Of a stretch of 64,000 bases of DNA, positions 46,083 through 59,560 are shown one piece after another. The translations under genes were made by a program, and so were the position numbers. This DNA comes from Acanthopleura granulata (lineage: Eukaryota; Mollusca; Polyplacophora; Chitonida; Chitonidae), in NCBI GenBank assembly GCA_016165875.1, contig JABBOT010000033.1, positions 248,001 through 312,000 on the forward strand. Direction: 5' to 3'. The notes under the pieces are model-generated. The model was not told where the DNA came from. It saw only the letters and a program-made list of their open reading frames with translations, and made no database searches. Each line of letters begins with the position of its first letter. The first letter of the stretch is position 1.

Positions 46083-46910
46083 TGTAAGGATACCACTAAT
46101 CTGAGACGAAAACTGACAAACAAATGGTTTGTTTAACCCTCAAACTACGATAAGCCTTACACAAGATCAAACAAAGAAAAGCAAAGATGCTTAAATAAGT
46201 TTAATACGTATAATTAAAATAAAATAAATAACCAGTACCACTTACAATTCCATACAAGAACATTACATGTAATTATGAAATATAGTTTTGTACGGAGATT
46301 ACCGCCCAAATCCTGATGGAACTATCAGGCTTCCATAAGCTAGTCAGTCCGCGTAAATGTTGAAATTCACAGTTCATGGGAATTCTTGAAGTGAAGGATA
46401 ACACTTGCCTCCAAGTGACTGAAAGTCACTTCCAGTGTAAAATTGGGATGAAAAGCACACAATCGCCCATGAGCGATGTTAGCTCCAAAATAACGTCTCA
46501 GAAAGGTAGTTATTGGAGAAACACAAGCTTATAAATTGCTACGTTCAGAAGATGGATACAAATTGACAATTGTCCAATAGCGTGAAAGTCTGTCTCCAGT
46601 AATAAATTCCAGCAAAAACCCGCTCAAGTGGACGTGAGTAAATATGACTGCGTCCTCTGTAACTTTGTCGTTCATATTTATAGACTAACGTAAATTCCAG
46701 AAAGTGTGATTGTAAACATGTTTACAACATGGGGACATCTTTCCAGACTGTCCTCTCTGCGTACAGTGATAAGAAACTCAGAACCCTCGAAAGCGCACGA
46801 CTGAATTATAACGTATACAGAAGTCAAAATATAGGTCAGATCCTGACCCTATTAGCATACCAAATGAAAAAAACCTGTAATGCAATATTTTAAATACAGG
46901 GTTCATAACA
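46083..46910 (-). mobile_element. LTR of Gypsy family G1 (minus strand)
   Basis: Read on the minus strand it starts TGTTATGAACCC and ends GTGGTATCCTTACA, matching the solo LTR at 21995-23101. Shared blocks include TTGTAAACATGTTTACAA, ATATGAACGACAAAGTTAC, TTGTTTGATCTTGTGTAAGG and GGTTAAACAAACCATTTG. It is about 280 bp shorter because of deletions and the absence of the CT/AT microsatellite. No matching 5-bp flanks were found. Sequence beyond its 3' end (46082 downward) weakly resembles the start of the G1 internal region (GGCTTGTG and CTGTAG blocks), so it may be the 5' LTR of a truncated element rather than a solo LTR. Confidence 0.85.
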
Positions 46911-47596
46911 CAGAATATTTTAAAAACTGTGTAAATATGCGAAATAAGCGGAAGTACATGCATATCATTTTGAAAATGTTTGCAGATGTCCCTCGGGTTT
47001 CCAGCATTTGGCTACGCGATGGGTTTTATCTCTTTCCTAAATTGGTGGCCTGGGGTGACTATCACAAAACTTCGTAAATGAATTTTTTTTAATAACTATT
47101 TTCTAAGAATAGTTATTCTAGGCTAACACACCACAAGGTAACGCACCCTACAGCATGTGTTAACAAAAGCTACCAACTAATAAAAAGTACCAGTCAGGTA
47201 AGGGATATATGTGCTTTTTGCGATCAAATTTACGACAGATGGACCAGTTGTCATGAGAAGGATTATTGTGACCTGTTCACTCTGGCGTCGGCCATCCAGC
47301 CGGAGTTAATGTGGTATGATAGGATAGACGATCATAGCCTGGCGTCTTCGACCACAATATGATGTGTTGAACTAATCTTGAAAGTGGAGATCAACACGAG
47401 ATGGGTAATTTAGCTGGAGATTGCGATGGTAATTCCTCATTCTCAAGACGCACAGATTTTGGAAATACCATATAGCTTTTACGTGAGCACTCCATGTTAC
47501 AATAAACTTGATGCTCAGAGCTTGGACAAATTTCCCATCATGGCCGAACATGATGGTGTCAGAAGACTTTAATATCCTCTTTAATATGATCTGATG
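46911..47596. other. No feature recognised
   Basis: Spacer between the minus-strand LTR and S2. Confidence 0.35.
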
Positions 47597-50500
47597 GCTT
47601 CTGCCCATTGTAAAGAGTGCCGCGGACAAACGCACCTTATGTAAGGTGGATACGTGAAGGCGGCTGGCAGTTATATGGCTGCCCACTGATACAAATTTCT
47701 CGGCATATGACTGACATACCTCAAATAGTAATTCACCGGAAGTCTTTGCCCTTTCGGTGCCAGCAATGTAATTTTATTGCCACCGAGATCTTTTTTTTTC
47801 TTTCTCTTTCTCTAGCGTGAGAATGAGCGAACAGTTTATCAACCAGGGTATCAAGCAGGATGTAATAACGCACCAAGACATCAGTACTTGGGTCAGTCTA
47901 TAATCAATACAGAACAGGGGGGTTCAATCATTTACACCTTCAGCCAACATAAACGGATGTAATGTTTTCACCATTTGTCACGTGGAAAACAAACCAGGGC
48001 TATTCAGTTCTCAGACAACCCCATTATCCAGTGCCAAGGCTGACGAAGATAGTATATGTTGGATTTTTTCAACTTTTCAACTTTTTTTTGCATCGACTGC
48101 ATTTGTGAGAGGGCTCCTGGATCTTTATGTTCTGGCGGCTCGTTAAACACTCGGCCAGGGAGGTTCCTACGTAAAATCGATAAGGACATGCACCAGCCTT
48201 ACCTGGATTTGAACTTGCAGCGGCAGCAATGATGAGATTTTTTCTCCTGCATTAAAACCGTAGCCACTCGAACGCAAAGGTCCCAACATAAGACCCCACA
48301 GGAAGCCAGACTCCACTGGACTTGAACTCACATCGACCGCTTTAGTGAGAAGCTCCTGAGTCGTTGTGTTACCAGACTCATCACTCGATCATGGAGGCCC
48401 CGTTACAGGGAAATAAACTGCCATAATATCATGGAACAATTCTTCTCCTGTTGGAAAGGAAAATGGATGAATAAAATGTTGTGCCACAATAATTTTACCC
48501 TTTTTTGAGAATTTTAATTTTTTTTTCTTACCTTTTCATGAAAATTATTTAAATGAAATTGTCCACAGATTTTATTGCAACCTTGCAGATGTCAAGACTA
48601 ACTGAATTTCCGCTATGATTCAAATGTTACCGTAATAACTAATGGCCAATCATCGTCGCCGATTGTTGTGGGCAGACAAACAGGGTTTTTTTGGCCGCCG
48701 AAAATGGCGTTTTACCTCGTACTCGCAGACGATTGAATGTAGAATAAAACGGCAGTGTGACTTTTTCTATAAATTAACAGTGAAACTTCTGAGAAAGTAA
48801 TAAGAAAAAACGAGTTTTTTTTTAAATTGAAAGTTTGTTTTTCTGTAAATGATAAATGTAGAATGAATTAGATAGTCTTAACAATATGAAAGAATATTAT
48901 ATAACTCTTGCAGAACAAGACCCCCAAAGGTATAACAGGGGTCTTATAGAACGCATCCTTCACAGCCAGTCTCCAACCCTCCAACCCCTCAGCATTAATT
49001 TTGAAGGAGGCACAGGATATATTTGCACTGTTACAAAGTATTATTATGTTACGCAGCAGTTGTTGGAACTGAATAAGTGATTTGCGAAACTATTGAGGTT
49101 AGTCAGTTTTTTATTTTTCCATTCTGCTGACATGAAAACTGGTATTAAATTTTTACCTTCAATCCTTAATCAAGCTGATGTAAAGCGGGTACTTGACAAA
49201 CAGCTCATTCATTAAATGGGACAAAAACATGTTTCGTACATTTTCTTTACGTCTACAATTTTAAAACATGGGGGTTTATATGTTTTTGGAATAACGTGTG
49301 AGTTTTAATGTAATTTTTTAACATTTATTTAACATAATAGGTGTTCGGTGTCTGTAATACTTTCCAAACGGAGGTTACTTTAAAATAAGAAAATGACAGC
49401 TGTAAGGGATAAAATGTTCCGTTGTTCAGTATTAAAGAGCTCTGTTTAACATGAATGCATGATTATCCTGATTTCGACAATATTTCAGCCATATTGAGAA
49501 TATTTTAGAAAAGTGTTGTCCTTTAAGCGTTTTGGGGTAAAAGTACTGTTGGGATAAATAGCCCATGAACCCTGGCTTAATAAATAGCCCATGAACCATG
49601 GCTTAATTCAACGGGTCGGGCAACAGGAACACCACTTAGTGACTCGTGATGAGGGAGAAATGAAGTCGATTGACTTAGCCGGGTCCACTTAAAGATTGTC
49701 CTCTAAATACAATTAATCATTTTGTACCGACAGCTAAGGTGCAGCATGAAAAAAACATTGAAACACTGATCGATTGTTGAGTACAGAGAAAAAACCAGTC
49801 TTTCTTGGCATTTGGTTTACCGAATAACCCCAGGACTGCGTCGAAATGTTCTCAGATTTTTACTCTTTGGTTTCGTTTCGTTTTTTCAAGGCCCCGCAGC
49901 ATTTATTGGACGCGTCTCAGCTGTTTAAGCTCTCTGATTACACATTTGACCATGATTCAGTGTTTTTACAAGCACAATTAAATCTTGACATACTTCGGGT
50001 ACTATGGTGGCAAAATGCACCGCATATTTGTTCCTCTTTTTTGTTGAGTAAACGCTACAAAGACGCACACTTGGTACTATATCAGCCTTACTGTGGCTAG
50101 AACATGGCAGAATTAACAATAAGTAATGTCTATCGGTACAAGATTGATCGTAATACAAGGCAAATCAATCATATAATAATAATCCACTAGTAATCTTCTT
50201 TTAGTAATCTTTGATACAATATCCAAACATCTTTAAAGCATATCATTAAAATGCTAAACTATAGAGAATGGTTAGCAGGTTCCACAGACAACCAAGGTTT
50301 CGAGAATTACACTTGAAATTTGGCCAAGTTTATAATGTCGACATGGACATGCGTGCTGCCTGATTGAGCATCTCATAGAACACGCCCAAGGGGTACACTC
50401 TCATAGAGAAAAAATATGTTTTAAACCGGAAGGAGATATTTTGCTCACATTTGTTACACGAGAGAGAGCTGTGGCTAAATCGGTTTTATTTTAGTTGTTT

Positions 50501-51795
50501 GTAATAAGTACGCGAGAGCGAGGGCGAACTGTGGGTAAGTAGCGATGATGGGATGGGATTGAAGGGAAAGATATGTAAGGGCCTTTAAAGAGGGCATAAC
50601 ATTACTCACCGAGTGTGTCATCCTGAAAACTGACCACGGGTCGCGCATTGGCAGTTAGGAAATCAAACATGGCTGCAGCTGCTGCGGAACACCGTTTGCT
50701 TGGCTTGCGTGCCATTTATAAGAGTGTCAGGTACACTCCAGGACCAGAAAGACACTCGATTGTCTGATTCTAAAGACGAGTTAGAGATTTAGTCCAACCT
50801 GGTGAAAACGGCTGAATCCATTTAGTATAGCCTGTAAAAAGAGACGGTTTGGTTTGCTGAGGGAATCCTTCCCAAGGAATTCCACTATCGACATTCGTGT
50901 ACCACTGGCTTACGGGGAGTGGATACTTACTACACACATCTCCAAGTGGAATCAAGTAACTTTAATTATACCTACAGTGAATTTTTATTAATTAAAGTAA
51001 GGTTATACAATCAAAAAGAGAGATAAATAATGTGAAGGCTTGTCCGAATTCACCACTAATCTGCGGAAGCAAGAATTGGTTTGAATAAAGAACTGACGAG
51101 CAGGGATTAGGTTTTACTTCCCGGTAGGTAAGAAACATTTTAGTATTGTGTTGGCTTCAAAACATGATTAGAGTGAGATTGTTGTTCTGGTTGATTCAGT
51201 CAAGCTTACACAGGTCGAAGTCGAATTTAAATACTTGATAACAGTGAACAAAAAAATAACAAAGACAAAACATGAAGTAAAATTGTGACATAATCTCTCT
51301 GGACAGTTGGGCTAAAGTCATATTAGTAATAATAATAACAAGAATTTCAAGACTCTGAATAATAATAATGATAATAAAATAATCAGCAAAGAGTGTGACT
51401 GGACACGTTACACGTTAGTAATATTGGCCAGTTGATCCAAATCAGCAAATACATCAACATCACACGTATAGAGCAAAGTTTGTTCAAACAATTTTGAAAA
51501 CGAATGAAATAATGTGTTTTTTCTGTAAGTTTGCGCATACAAGATGACGGAATAAGCTGGTTTATCTATACACAAGAAACTGCTGACAACCAACTATTAG
51601 TTTTGGTGGTTTGTGATTGTTGATTTGCAGTTCATTTTAATTATACGAAAAAGACACATATCATTTTGTAGTGTTTATACAGTCGCCAATCGCAATGGAT
51701 ACTTACGGATGGAAGATCTCAAGACTTTTTTACAACACAATGTTGAAAGGAAACTATCACTAAAGAACTGAGAACTAGAACCAAGAAGGATTTTA
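47597..51795 (+). repeat. Family S copy 2
   Basis: Collinear with S1 from TCTGCCCATTGTAAAGAG to GGATGGAAGATCTCAAGA (about 51710), with a deletion relative to S1 near 49500. Its 51060-51360 part matches S3 in reverse (near 56860-57050: CTTACCTACC, CATGTTTTGAAGCCAACAC and GACTGAATCAACCAGAACAA). No conserved ORF. Directly followed by Q copy C. Confidence 0.85.
48170..48410 (-). repeat. Two tRNA-like SINE heads in tandem (S2)
   Basis: On the minus strand, GGGGCCTCCATGATCGAGTG and CGGTCGATGTGAGTTCAAGT form one head. A second, more worn one holds GCTGCAAGTTCAAATCCAGG. Same placement as in S1. Confidence 0.75.
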
Positions 51796-51799
51796 CACA

Positions 51800-53110
51800 C
51801 TGTCCCCATTAAGCCAGCAATCCCTCTCAAGGTTTATTTCCCTGAACAAGGCCACTAGGAGCCTTCTGATCTGTATTTTTTATTGTTCTGTCAGCTGCAG
51901 ACTGTTTGGTACATCGTACTTTAGATGAAAATATCAATCCGTATACACACTTAAAATGTCACCATCCTTGAAAGTGAAGAAAAGTAAATTTAAAATCTTG
52001 CGCTCGGCACTATCTGATTGAGCGATTGATTGATTGATTGATTGTGTGCTTAGTGTATGTTTTCTCTGTTTCAGAATTGTGAATTACACAAAATTAAGTG
52101 TCAATACAGCTTTATATTACGAATTAAAGACGTCCCATGCATACATACATTAAAACTAGGCATCTAGAGGTGTGAGATTGCATATCTGCTGGAGGCTTCA
52201 AGAAGCAATCGACTAGCTCTGTACAGACTCCCCCGGGCAGTCTACGCTCTACCAAGACAATTACACAGAGCCGCTTTTTTGATTTATTCCGTATCAGATC
52301 TGGGAAGATATCCATATATCAAGTTACCTCGCCGTAACGTTGGCTTGACACCACATCCAGAGAAAGCTATTTTAGTTTCCATGCTACGATCAGATATTGA
52401 CGCGTCATTTCGTTTTTCATTTGTTTTATGGTCCGGTTTTTCAATAAAGCAATAAGCCCTCCTTCTGGCATAAACTGCTCTTGACTCGCGCCGATATCAT
52501 CTCTCCTTAAGTGCTGTCGACTATTAAATAAAACCATTATTTTACACCGCAACAACAACACGTATTTAACCTATACCGCTGTTTGTGTATTTAAGAGCTT
52601 TGGAGCCTTCCAATGAAAACTGCAATCACCGTAAAGAAACCGCGTGGCACAGTTACGAATGCCCATTGGGAACTCACATTAATATCATCCTCTCCTACAA
52701 CTGAGCTTACCAGTAATGGGCTTTATCTGCCTCTTCGACTTGGCAGACAAAAGACAACAGACAACAGACAACAGGCAACAGACAACTGACAACGGACACC
52801 TTCAGCCTACAATCCATGAACTTTTTTTATCTCAGAAGATAACTCACAACCTTATTTCCTCCTTCTAATCCAGAATATTTTAAAATAGAAAAGTACAGCA
52901 CAGATACTGAAACATGGGTAGTGACGATAGTAATATGATTGACAAGTACTTAACCGGTGAAACCCGGCCTCTTGTCAGTACACTTTAGTTACGGTTTTAT
53001 GCTGTTTATGTAAATGCTTAAAAAAGTAACAACTTATACAAACCCCGTAGCACCATGTCTTAGATCATGAGTGATCTTGAACTATTCCAGATGCTGTGTC
53101 GTCATCTCAT
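51800..53110 (+). repeat. Family Q copy C
   Basis: Shares with copies A and B: CTCAAGGTTTATTTCCCTG, GATTGATTGATTGATTG, AAAGACGTCCCATGCATAC, ACACCACATCC, GAAAGCTATTTTAGTTTCC, GAGCTTACCAGTAATGGG and AAAAAGTAACAACTTA. It lacks the GGAGTTTAGTGCCACA stretch. Includes a small ACAACAG 7-mer repeat at 52746-52790. Confidence 0.85.
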
Positions 53111-53214
53111 TCAGCAAACAATGACAGGAAAAAAATGCCGTAGAGCTACTGATTGAATTACTGTTTGCTTTTTATCGCCACGCTCTCTTTCCATCTGTGA
53201 TACACTACTGCCAT

Positions 53215-53442
53215 TTGGCCGATGGTTTAGCGTGTCATCTGCAGCACGAAGACGCCTAAGCCTCTCACCGATGAGGTCGCATTGAGTTAAATTTTGGCAT
53301 GTTTTGCCAACAAGCTACGGATTCTCGTGGGTTTCCCCCGAGCTCTCCCCGGTTTTCGTCTCACCATGATGCTGCCTGACGTCGTATAAGTAAAATGTTC
53401 TTGGATATGGCGTAAAATACCAATTGGATAAGTAAGTAAATA
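53215..53442 (+). mobile_element. Worn SINE copy
   Basis: Head GGCCGATGGTTTAGCGTG, body CTACGGATTCTCGTGGGTTT and GAGCTCTCCCCGGTTTTCGT, end GATATGGCGTAAAATACCAA. Diverged at most CpG positions, with a damaged B box, so an old insertion. Confidence 0.85.
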
Positions 53443-55261
53443 TCAGCAGTGCTGATCGATAATCAGCTTACCTAGGAGTGGTTTAACAGAACTGTTTTCT
53501 TTTGTCCTGCTCTCAATTTTCTTTAGGTCATGTTGCCAATAATCGGCCGGCAGTGCTTCCACGGAATTCACCTGAATGACTTCACCAAAGACTTACTAAG
53601 GACATGGCTTAACAGAACTGGAAATTTCAAGCAACAATGAAATAAAATAAATAATTGTTCCAATATGGAGGACAAAACTAGTATGATTCCCTAGTCATTA
53701 TGCGTGTCTCCAAAGACTCCCGAAAACTGTTTAAGCACAAAGTTCCTCCCCACAAAGTAAATGTTTTACTACGGGTTTACTGTATTTGGATTGGTACAAG
53801 TTACATGCAGATCCAGACAATGATTTGGAATTGTTTACCAAACTCGTGTATAAATCCGGCTACACGGAGTTCCAAGACCAATACATTGGCTTAAATAGTT
53901 CTTTTTAAAGAACGATGGCGTACATAGTTTCTAGCCTGCCATTTGTTAGATCAGATCTCGTTGAATATCATGTATACAGAATGTGTTTTACCGCATAGCT
54001 TTCTCGCGATATACAGCTGTAAGGCGCCACGCACTTATCATTGATCCACCGGAAGCATCTGACGGGATTGTATCAATCACTGAGGCCTCCGGGGTGAAAA
54101 GAATAAGACCTCTGCCGTCTGGTAAAGTTTGGCCTCTAAGGCGACTAACCTGCAGAGCTCTCACGTATATGGGATTAGTGAAAGGAATAGATTCATATCG
54201 ATTAAAACATTATTTTGTCTGTGAAGCGGGCTTTGTCCCCAAGTGTGTTCCATATGAACGAGGGCTGGATTTTTGTTATTTGACAAATTTGTTGACAATG
54301 CTGTACTTGAACACTACAACGATATCTTACATACACTTACACTTATTAGTATATTGCATAAGAGCTACATTTCGTGTCATGTTCGAAGCCTAACTGAATT
54401 TTGTTTAATTGTTTAAAAAGTGCCTCGGTTTACAATCTGATCTCATTTTGATTGTAATTATTCTCCTACCATCCTGATGTGTTCTCGCTACGTTATGGCT
54501 GAAATAATGTCAATGTGACCTTTGACTCTTATCATCCATTCATTCATTTATTATTTCTGGACATTCAGTAAAAGAATCTCATCAGTATTTGCTTAGTGTG
54601 TTTTGTATCTATTGTTGCCTCATGGTTGTGTATCTATTGCTACCTTATGGCGGGCGAGTGAGTGGAGAGTATTGTATTGCTGGATATTTTTGGCTCAAAT
54701 ATAGGAGTTGCGGGTTTGGCTTCAGCTTATAATTAGGAAGTTGGTGGGGTATCTGGAGGCAGGTTTTATGTGTGTATGTTTGCTTGAGTTTTACATCGTA
54801 ATGAACAAATTTTCTGTCATATAACGAGAAGGGGTCTTTTGAATATATATGTTGTGACTCCTTGTGGCAGGCCGAGTGCATGCTGCCAAAGTGCTGTCGC
54901 CACCACAACATCATGCCGACGACACCAGTCATAACACCCTATTCAGTCACATTATACTGATACCGCACCGACCAGTCCTGTTTCAATGCTCTAACCTTGC
55001 AGTGCTGACCGCCAAGCGAGGCAGCAATAAGTACCATTTGTAAAGTTTTGGGGTTGATGAGACCCCGGTTTTGCTTTCCTGCATGTCAACTTTTTCCAAA
55101 TACACATATCTGACCGCTCAATCTTTAAAACATATTTGAGCCAGTGCAAAGAAGAGATCAAAAAACAACTATTAAGCCATAAGCGGCTCAATCCAAGGCT
55201 GAACCATAGCCTCAGTTACCAAGTGGATATAGCCTGCTGACAGAGAACAATGATCTCTGTC
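53443..55261. other. No gene supported
   Basis: The 136-codon ORF at 53983-54393 and the 95-codon minus-strand ORF at 54645-54932 have no recognisable domain or splice context. Nothing else is seen. Confidence 0.35.
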
Positions 55262-55411
55262 CAACATTGTCGCTGTGAGCCCAAGTTCAGCTCATGGATG
55301 GTGGAGCGACTTCACTGGTCAAGGCTTTCACCCTTACAGCCAATCAGCGTTTTAAACGTTTTAACCAGGAGAACTCCGCATAACGCTCTAGTGAGGCAGC
55401 ACTTTAACAAT

Positions 55412-55601
55412 GTCGATTAGAGCAGAGCAATAACCCAGGAGCCTCTCGCCAATACAGTCGCAATGATCTCGAGCAGCCAGCAACCTGCGAATGGTCACGG
55501 ATTTCCTCTCGGCTCTGGCCGGTTTCCCCCATCATAATGCTGTGGGTTGTCCTAAAATTCTTGAGCACAGCGTAAAATTCCAGTCAATTAAATAAGTAAA
55601 T
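55412..55601 (+). mobile_element. SINE copy, head partly lost
   Basis: From GTCGATTAGAGCAGAGCAAT through GCCAGCAACCTGCGAATGGT and CTCTGGCCGGTTTCCCCCAT to GAGCACAGCGTAAAATTCCA, with a TAAATAAG tail. A loose SINE-like scrap (GTCGCTGTGAGCCCAAGTTC) also lies near 55270. Confidence 0.85.
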
Positions 55602-56204
55602 GTATCGACATTGGATACCGTTGTGATGACCGAAATACTAGCGCTGAACCAGTATCAAGGATGCAAACAAATTGGGAGACATGCATGACCAAGAAATTGT
55701 TGAACAAGACCTTATATCTCTGTGTGGGAGAGCAGAGATATATATTGATGTATAAATGGATAAGAGGGAGAAAAATCCCCCTTTCCAGTCATGAGTAAAG
55801 CTAATATAATTGCAGAGCGAAATAATACAATTACTGCGAACGTTTACAATACTACAGATATGAAATCTACTCTCTTAATCCCTTGCCCATTCAGAAAATT
55901 ACATTTGCTAGTCTATTCTGCTAGAACACTTGTATGCCAGAAAAACATGATGCATGGATCTTCATCCACTTAGTAGCGAGATGAAGGGCGAATATAGGCC
56001 TTGCCTATAATCCAGATTGTGGACATCAGAAACATTGTGGCACTTATTTTCATGCTTTTACCGGATACACTATAGAATATTGCATTTTGTAACCTCGGTA
56101 TCACTGCAACATTTGGGACAGTCAGATAAAGTGGGATACTTGAGCAGTTATGTTATGCACTAATGCACAACGTGGAGGATTGCAAAAATCCTTGTGTAGG
56201 AAGT
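55602..56204. other. No feature recognised
   Basis: AT-rich spacer between SINE copies. Nothing recognised. Confidence 0.35.
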
Positions 56205-56350
56205 CTCCATGTCCAATGCGGTTAGGGCGTTAACGCAGCGCACTAAACCAGGAGCTTTTCACCAATGTGGTCGCTCTGAGTTCAGCTCATGTTGGCTTCC
56301 TCTCCAGCCGTACGTAGAAAGGTCTGCCAGCAACCTGCGGATATCGCTCC
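56205..56350 (+). mobile_element. 3'-truncated SINE (head and start of body)
   Basis: GGTTAGGGCGTTAACGCAGC, GTGGTCGCTCTGAGTTCAG and GTACGTAGAAAGGTCTGCCA end abruptly after CTGCGGAT. The truncated 3' end is unusual for SINEs, which normally lose 5' sequence, so a later deletion or insertion is likely. Confidence 0.88.
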
Positions 56351-56609
56351 ACAGTTGCGACCAACGCGGAGTTGACATGGTATACGCTTTTGACAGGATA
56401 TAAAACCTCTGACTACTTCCCTTTGCATCAGTCTCACCCACTTTGTAACTCTTGACACTCTCTTAATTCTTTAGTAATTTGTGTTTGTCATTGTTATGGA
56501 AAAATAGCATTGCGATTATTGACATGCGAAGGCTGGCACACAAATGCTTATTTCGACGCCTAGATTCTACTAAACCCCTAACATGTGTATGACCCGTGCC
56601 GTATGATCC

Positions 56610-56758
56610 CGAACCGTGGGAAGGTCTGCCAGCAACATGCAGGTGGTCGTGATTTTGTCAGTTCTCTACCCGTTTGTCTCCAACTGTAACGCTGGCCACT
56701 GTCGTACAAGTGAAATACTCTCGAGTACCGGGTAAAACACCAATCACATAAATAAATG
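56610..56758 (+). mobile_element. 5'-truncated SINE (body and tail)
   Basis: GAACCGTGGGAAGGTCTGCC through CTGGCCACTGTCGTACAAGT to ACCGGGTAAAACACCAATCA, with an AATAAATG tail. It overlaps in content with the end of the copy at 56205-56350, so the two are separate insertions rather than one split copy. Confidence 0.88.
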
Positions 56759-58737
56759 AATATGATACCATACAGCCAAAACTAACATTTGTTTGTCAGC
56801 AATATCTTCTCAGGCAACAACAGTGGGATTTTAATAGTATAATGCGTTTCATTACTTTCACAAAATTCTCTTAAAATTCTTGTCATTATTATTGTCAGTG
56901 TATTCTAAACTCCACATTAATTATGTCACAATTGCTCTTAGCTTTTTCTTCGGCGTGTGAACTTGACTGAATAAAGTGGAACAACAATCTCACACTAGTC
57001 ATGTTTTGAAGCCGACACAGAATTCAGGCTTACTTACCACAAAAAACTCAATCCTCCTTAGTTCTAAGTTGTTGAAAAAAACTTTGTTCAGAACCGATGG
57101 TATTTACTTCCCAAACAAGACAAACTATTTTATACATTTTGCTACAATAGCCCTGGGAGTGTGTCATGGTTTGGCTGTGCCGGTAAGAGCACTTATTCAT
57201 GAACAAACGTGAAATCAGAGAGATCAAACAGTTCTGGCTCAGTCAGTTACTGCAATTAAAACCCAGAAAACAAACCTCCTAAATCTGTGGAAATTTCGAC
57301 GCAGACCTGCCACTGTTATGTAAATCGAATGCCAAGAAATGCTTCTTTTTTCTTTCTGTGAAAAGCAATCGATCAGTGCTTCACTACTTTTTTCTGTACC
57401 TTGTCTGGCGGCACAAAATGATTAATGGCGTTTAGAGGACAATCTTTAAGAATATGGAGCTAAGTGATTTTTCGCACTTCATGCGTCACTAAATGGTGTT
57501 CTCGTTGCCCGACCCAGTAAATAAAACCATGGTTAATTGCTCATAATCTTCTTAAATTGACTCCATAGCCCTTTTACCCAAAGCGCTTAAAGTTCTACAT
57601 GGGATAACCGTCTTCTAAGAGTTAAATACATCAAAGAAGATCAGTTTTTGACTAAGTCCTTTATACGAGTTGTTTTACAAGTCCTTTTTCAATGAAAACA
57701 TGTGGCTCTTCTGTCGTGGGGATATCTTTCTCTTCTTTAAGTGCTTTTTTACATCCTTTGTTCTGCACTCTTTCATTTGCGATTGCCACAAATTGCTCTC
57801 CAAACTCTCATTTAACACCCCGTTACGAAAAAATAATCCGTGGTTGTTTATACATGTAGCTGTCTGTAATCAAAGGAAGTAAGGTGGTTCACACCCATGA
57901 CTAAAACGGAATGTGTCAGGCTTTTTACTGACTTTCGTTCGACCGGAAACAAAATCGATTCACCAAGGAAAAGTAGTGGTTTCGGTAATAGGCCACATCA
58001 TGTCCTGACTCGGCGTGCTTTTGTTTACGTGTTTTCATTCTCGCCATATATGTTCTGATGGCGGTGGTATTAGTGAGATCCTGTTTCAGGCGTTCTCTGT
58101 TAGCGTGTTCGTTCTTAAAGGGTTAAATAACTCCAGTAAATGCCAGGGTTTCCATTTTTGCCTCAAAATTACCATGTAAGCTGGAAATAATTTCATATTC
58201 TCATTTCAAAATGGCGGAAAGCCATAGTCACTGAACAGCTGATATGCCAAACAGCTCGGTTAAAAAAATACGATTAAAATGAGGATATTATTACAAGCGC
58301 ATATAAACCCGTATGTTTAATATTGTAAAAGTCAACAAAAATGAAGAGAACATGTTTTTTCCCCAATGATATATGAGATTAAGATCCGGAACCCAGTCTG
58401 ATTTCCACCATTGATACGATGACACGAAATGGTTCACCGACGGCTTACCTGTCATCCGAATAGGAAACATGAGCAACTGACTAATAAAATGATGGTAGAA
58501 TCGTGAAGTCACCGAAGAATTTATAACAATTGTCACGCAACTTCGTAACTGTTCGCAGCGCTGCATCGATGCATGTATTGAGGTAAGCTCGCTCAAAGTC
58601 GAGAGGATGGGGTGGTGTCAGAGGAATTGTTGTCTTATCTGTTTTTAAACACCTCTTTTAAAATTCCACGCCACCCGCAACCAAGAATACAAAAAACAAA
58701 GCACTGACGACGAAACCATGTCAGAGTCAAGTGGCCA

Positions 58738-58791
58738 CTGAAGGATGAGTTATGTAAGGCCACTGAAGGATGAGTTATGTAAGGCCGCTGT
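58738..58791. repeat. 27-bp direct duplication
   Basis: The block CTGAAGGATGAGTTATGTAA with GGCCA/GGCCG occurs twice back to back. S4 has one diverged unit here, so this is a local event. Confidence 0.9.
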
Positions 58792-59264
58792 TACACCTTT
58801 GGGAGTATTGATCTGTAAGATTAATATGATATTCTTTCATATTCGGCAGACTCTCTTATACATTCTGATTTGCAGAGAAACAAAATTTAGTTTAAAAGCT
58901 GATATTTTCTCAATACTTTCTCGGGTATTCCAGTATTGATTTGCAGAAAAGTGACATTTCGGATTCAGTTGACTACAAATACGAGATAAAATGTCAGTTT
59001 GGGCGGTAAAAACGTGTTTGTCTGCCAACAACAATCGGCTCCAGTGATTGGCCATTAGTTACTATAGTAACATTTGAATGACAACGGAGACTGAATTAGT
59101 CCCGATACCCTCAGGGGTGCAATAAAATTTGTGGACCTGTTTTAATATTTAAATAATTTTGACAAAAATGCAAAAAAAAGAATTCTCAAAAGAGTGTGAA
59201 TTATTAGTATGCAGTTTTATTCATGAATTTTTCGTTCCAACAGGATTATGTGATCAATTCATTT

Positions 59265-59560
59265 GTCTGTCACCGAATGGTTTTCCTGCTAGAGCAGCAC
59301 ATGACTCAAGAACCTCTCAACTATGCGGTCGACGTGAGTTCAAGATCATCTCAGGCTAGCTTCATCACTTTTCGCACGTGAGGTCCTCTGCGTCCGAGGC
59401 TGTTAGTGTGCTCATCAGCTTGATCAGAAAGGAAAGGATCCTTTCACCAATGCGGTTGCTGTGAATTCAAATCCGGTTCAGGCTGGTATCCTATGTGTAC
59501 GTGGGAACATCCATGGCCGAAAGGCTAACGCGCTAGAAGTCGGTCGTATTTGGGGGCTTC
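59265..59560 (+). repeat. Two to three tRNA-like SINE heads in tandem (S3)
   Basis: Successive B-box-like motifs (CGACGTGAGTTCAAGATC, then GTTGCTGTGAATTCAAATCC) are followed by a new head start (GGCCGAAAGGCTAACGCGCT). Because S3 is inverted, this is the same module as in S1 and S2. Confidence 0.75.

Noticed and set aside
50770..50955. 61-codon minus-strand ORF (YTNVDSGIPWEGFPQQTKPS)
   Set aside because: It looks coding-like but lies within S2, has no conserved partner frame in S1, and no splice support.
53983..54393. 136-codon plus-strand ORF
   Set aside because: No recognisable motif or second copy; plausible as a chance ORF in unique sequence.
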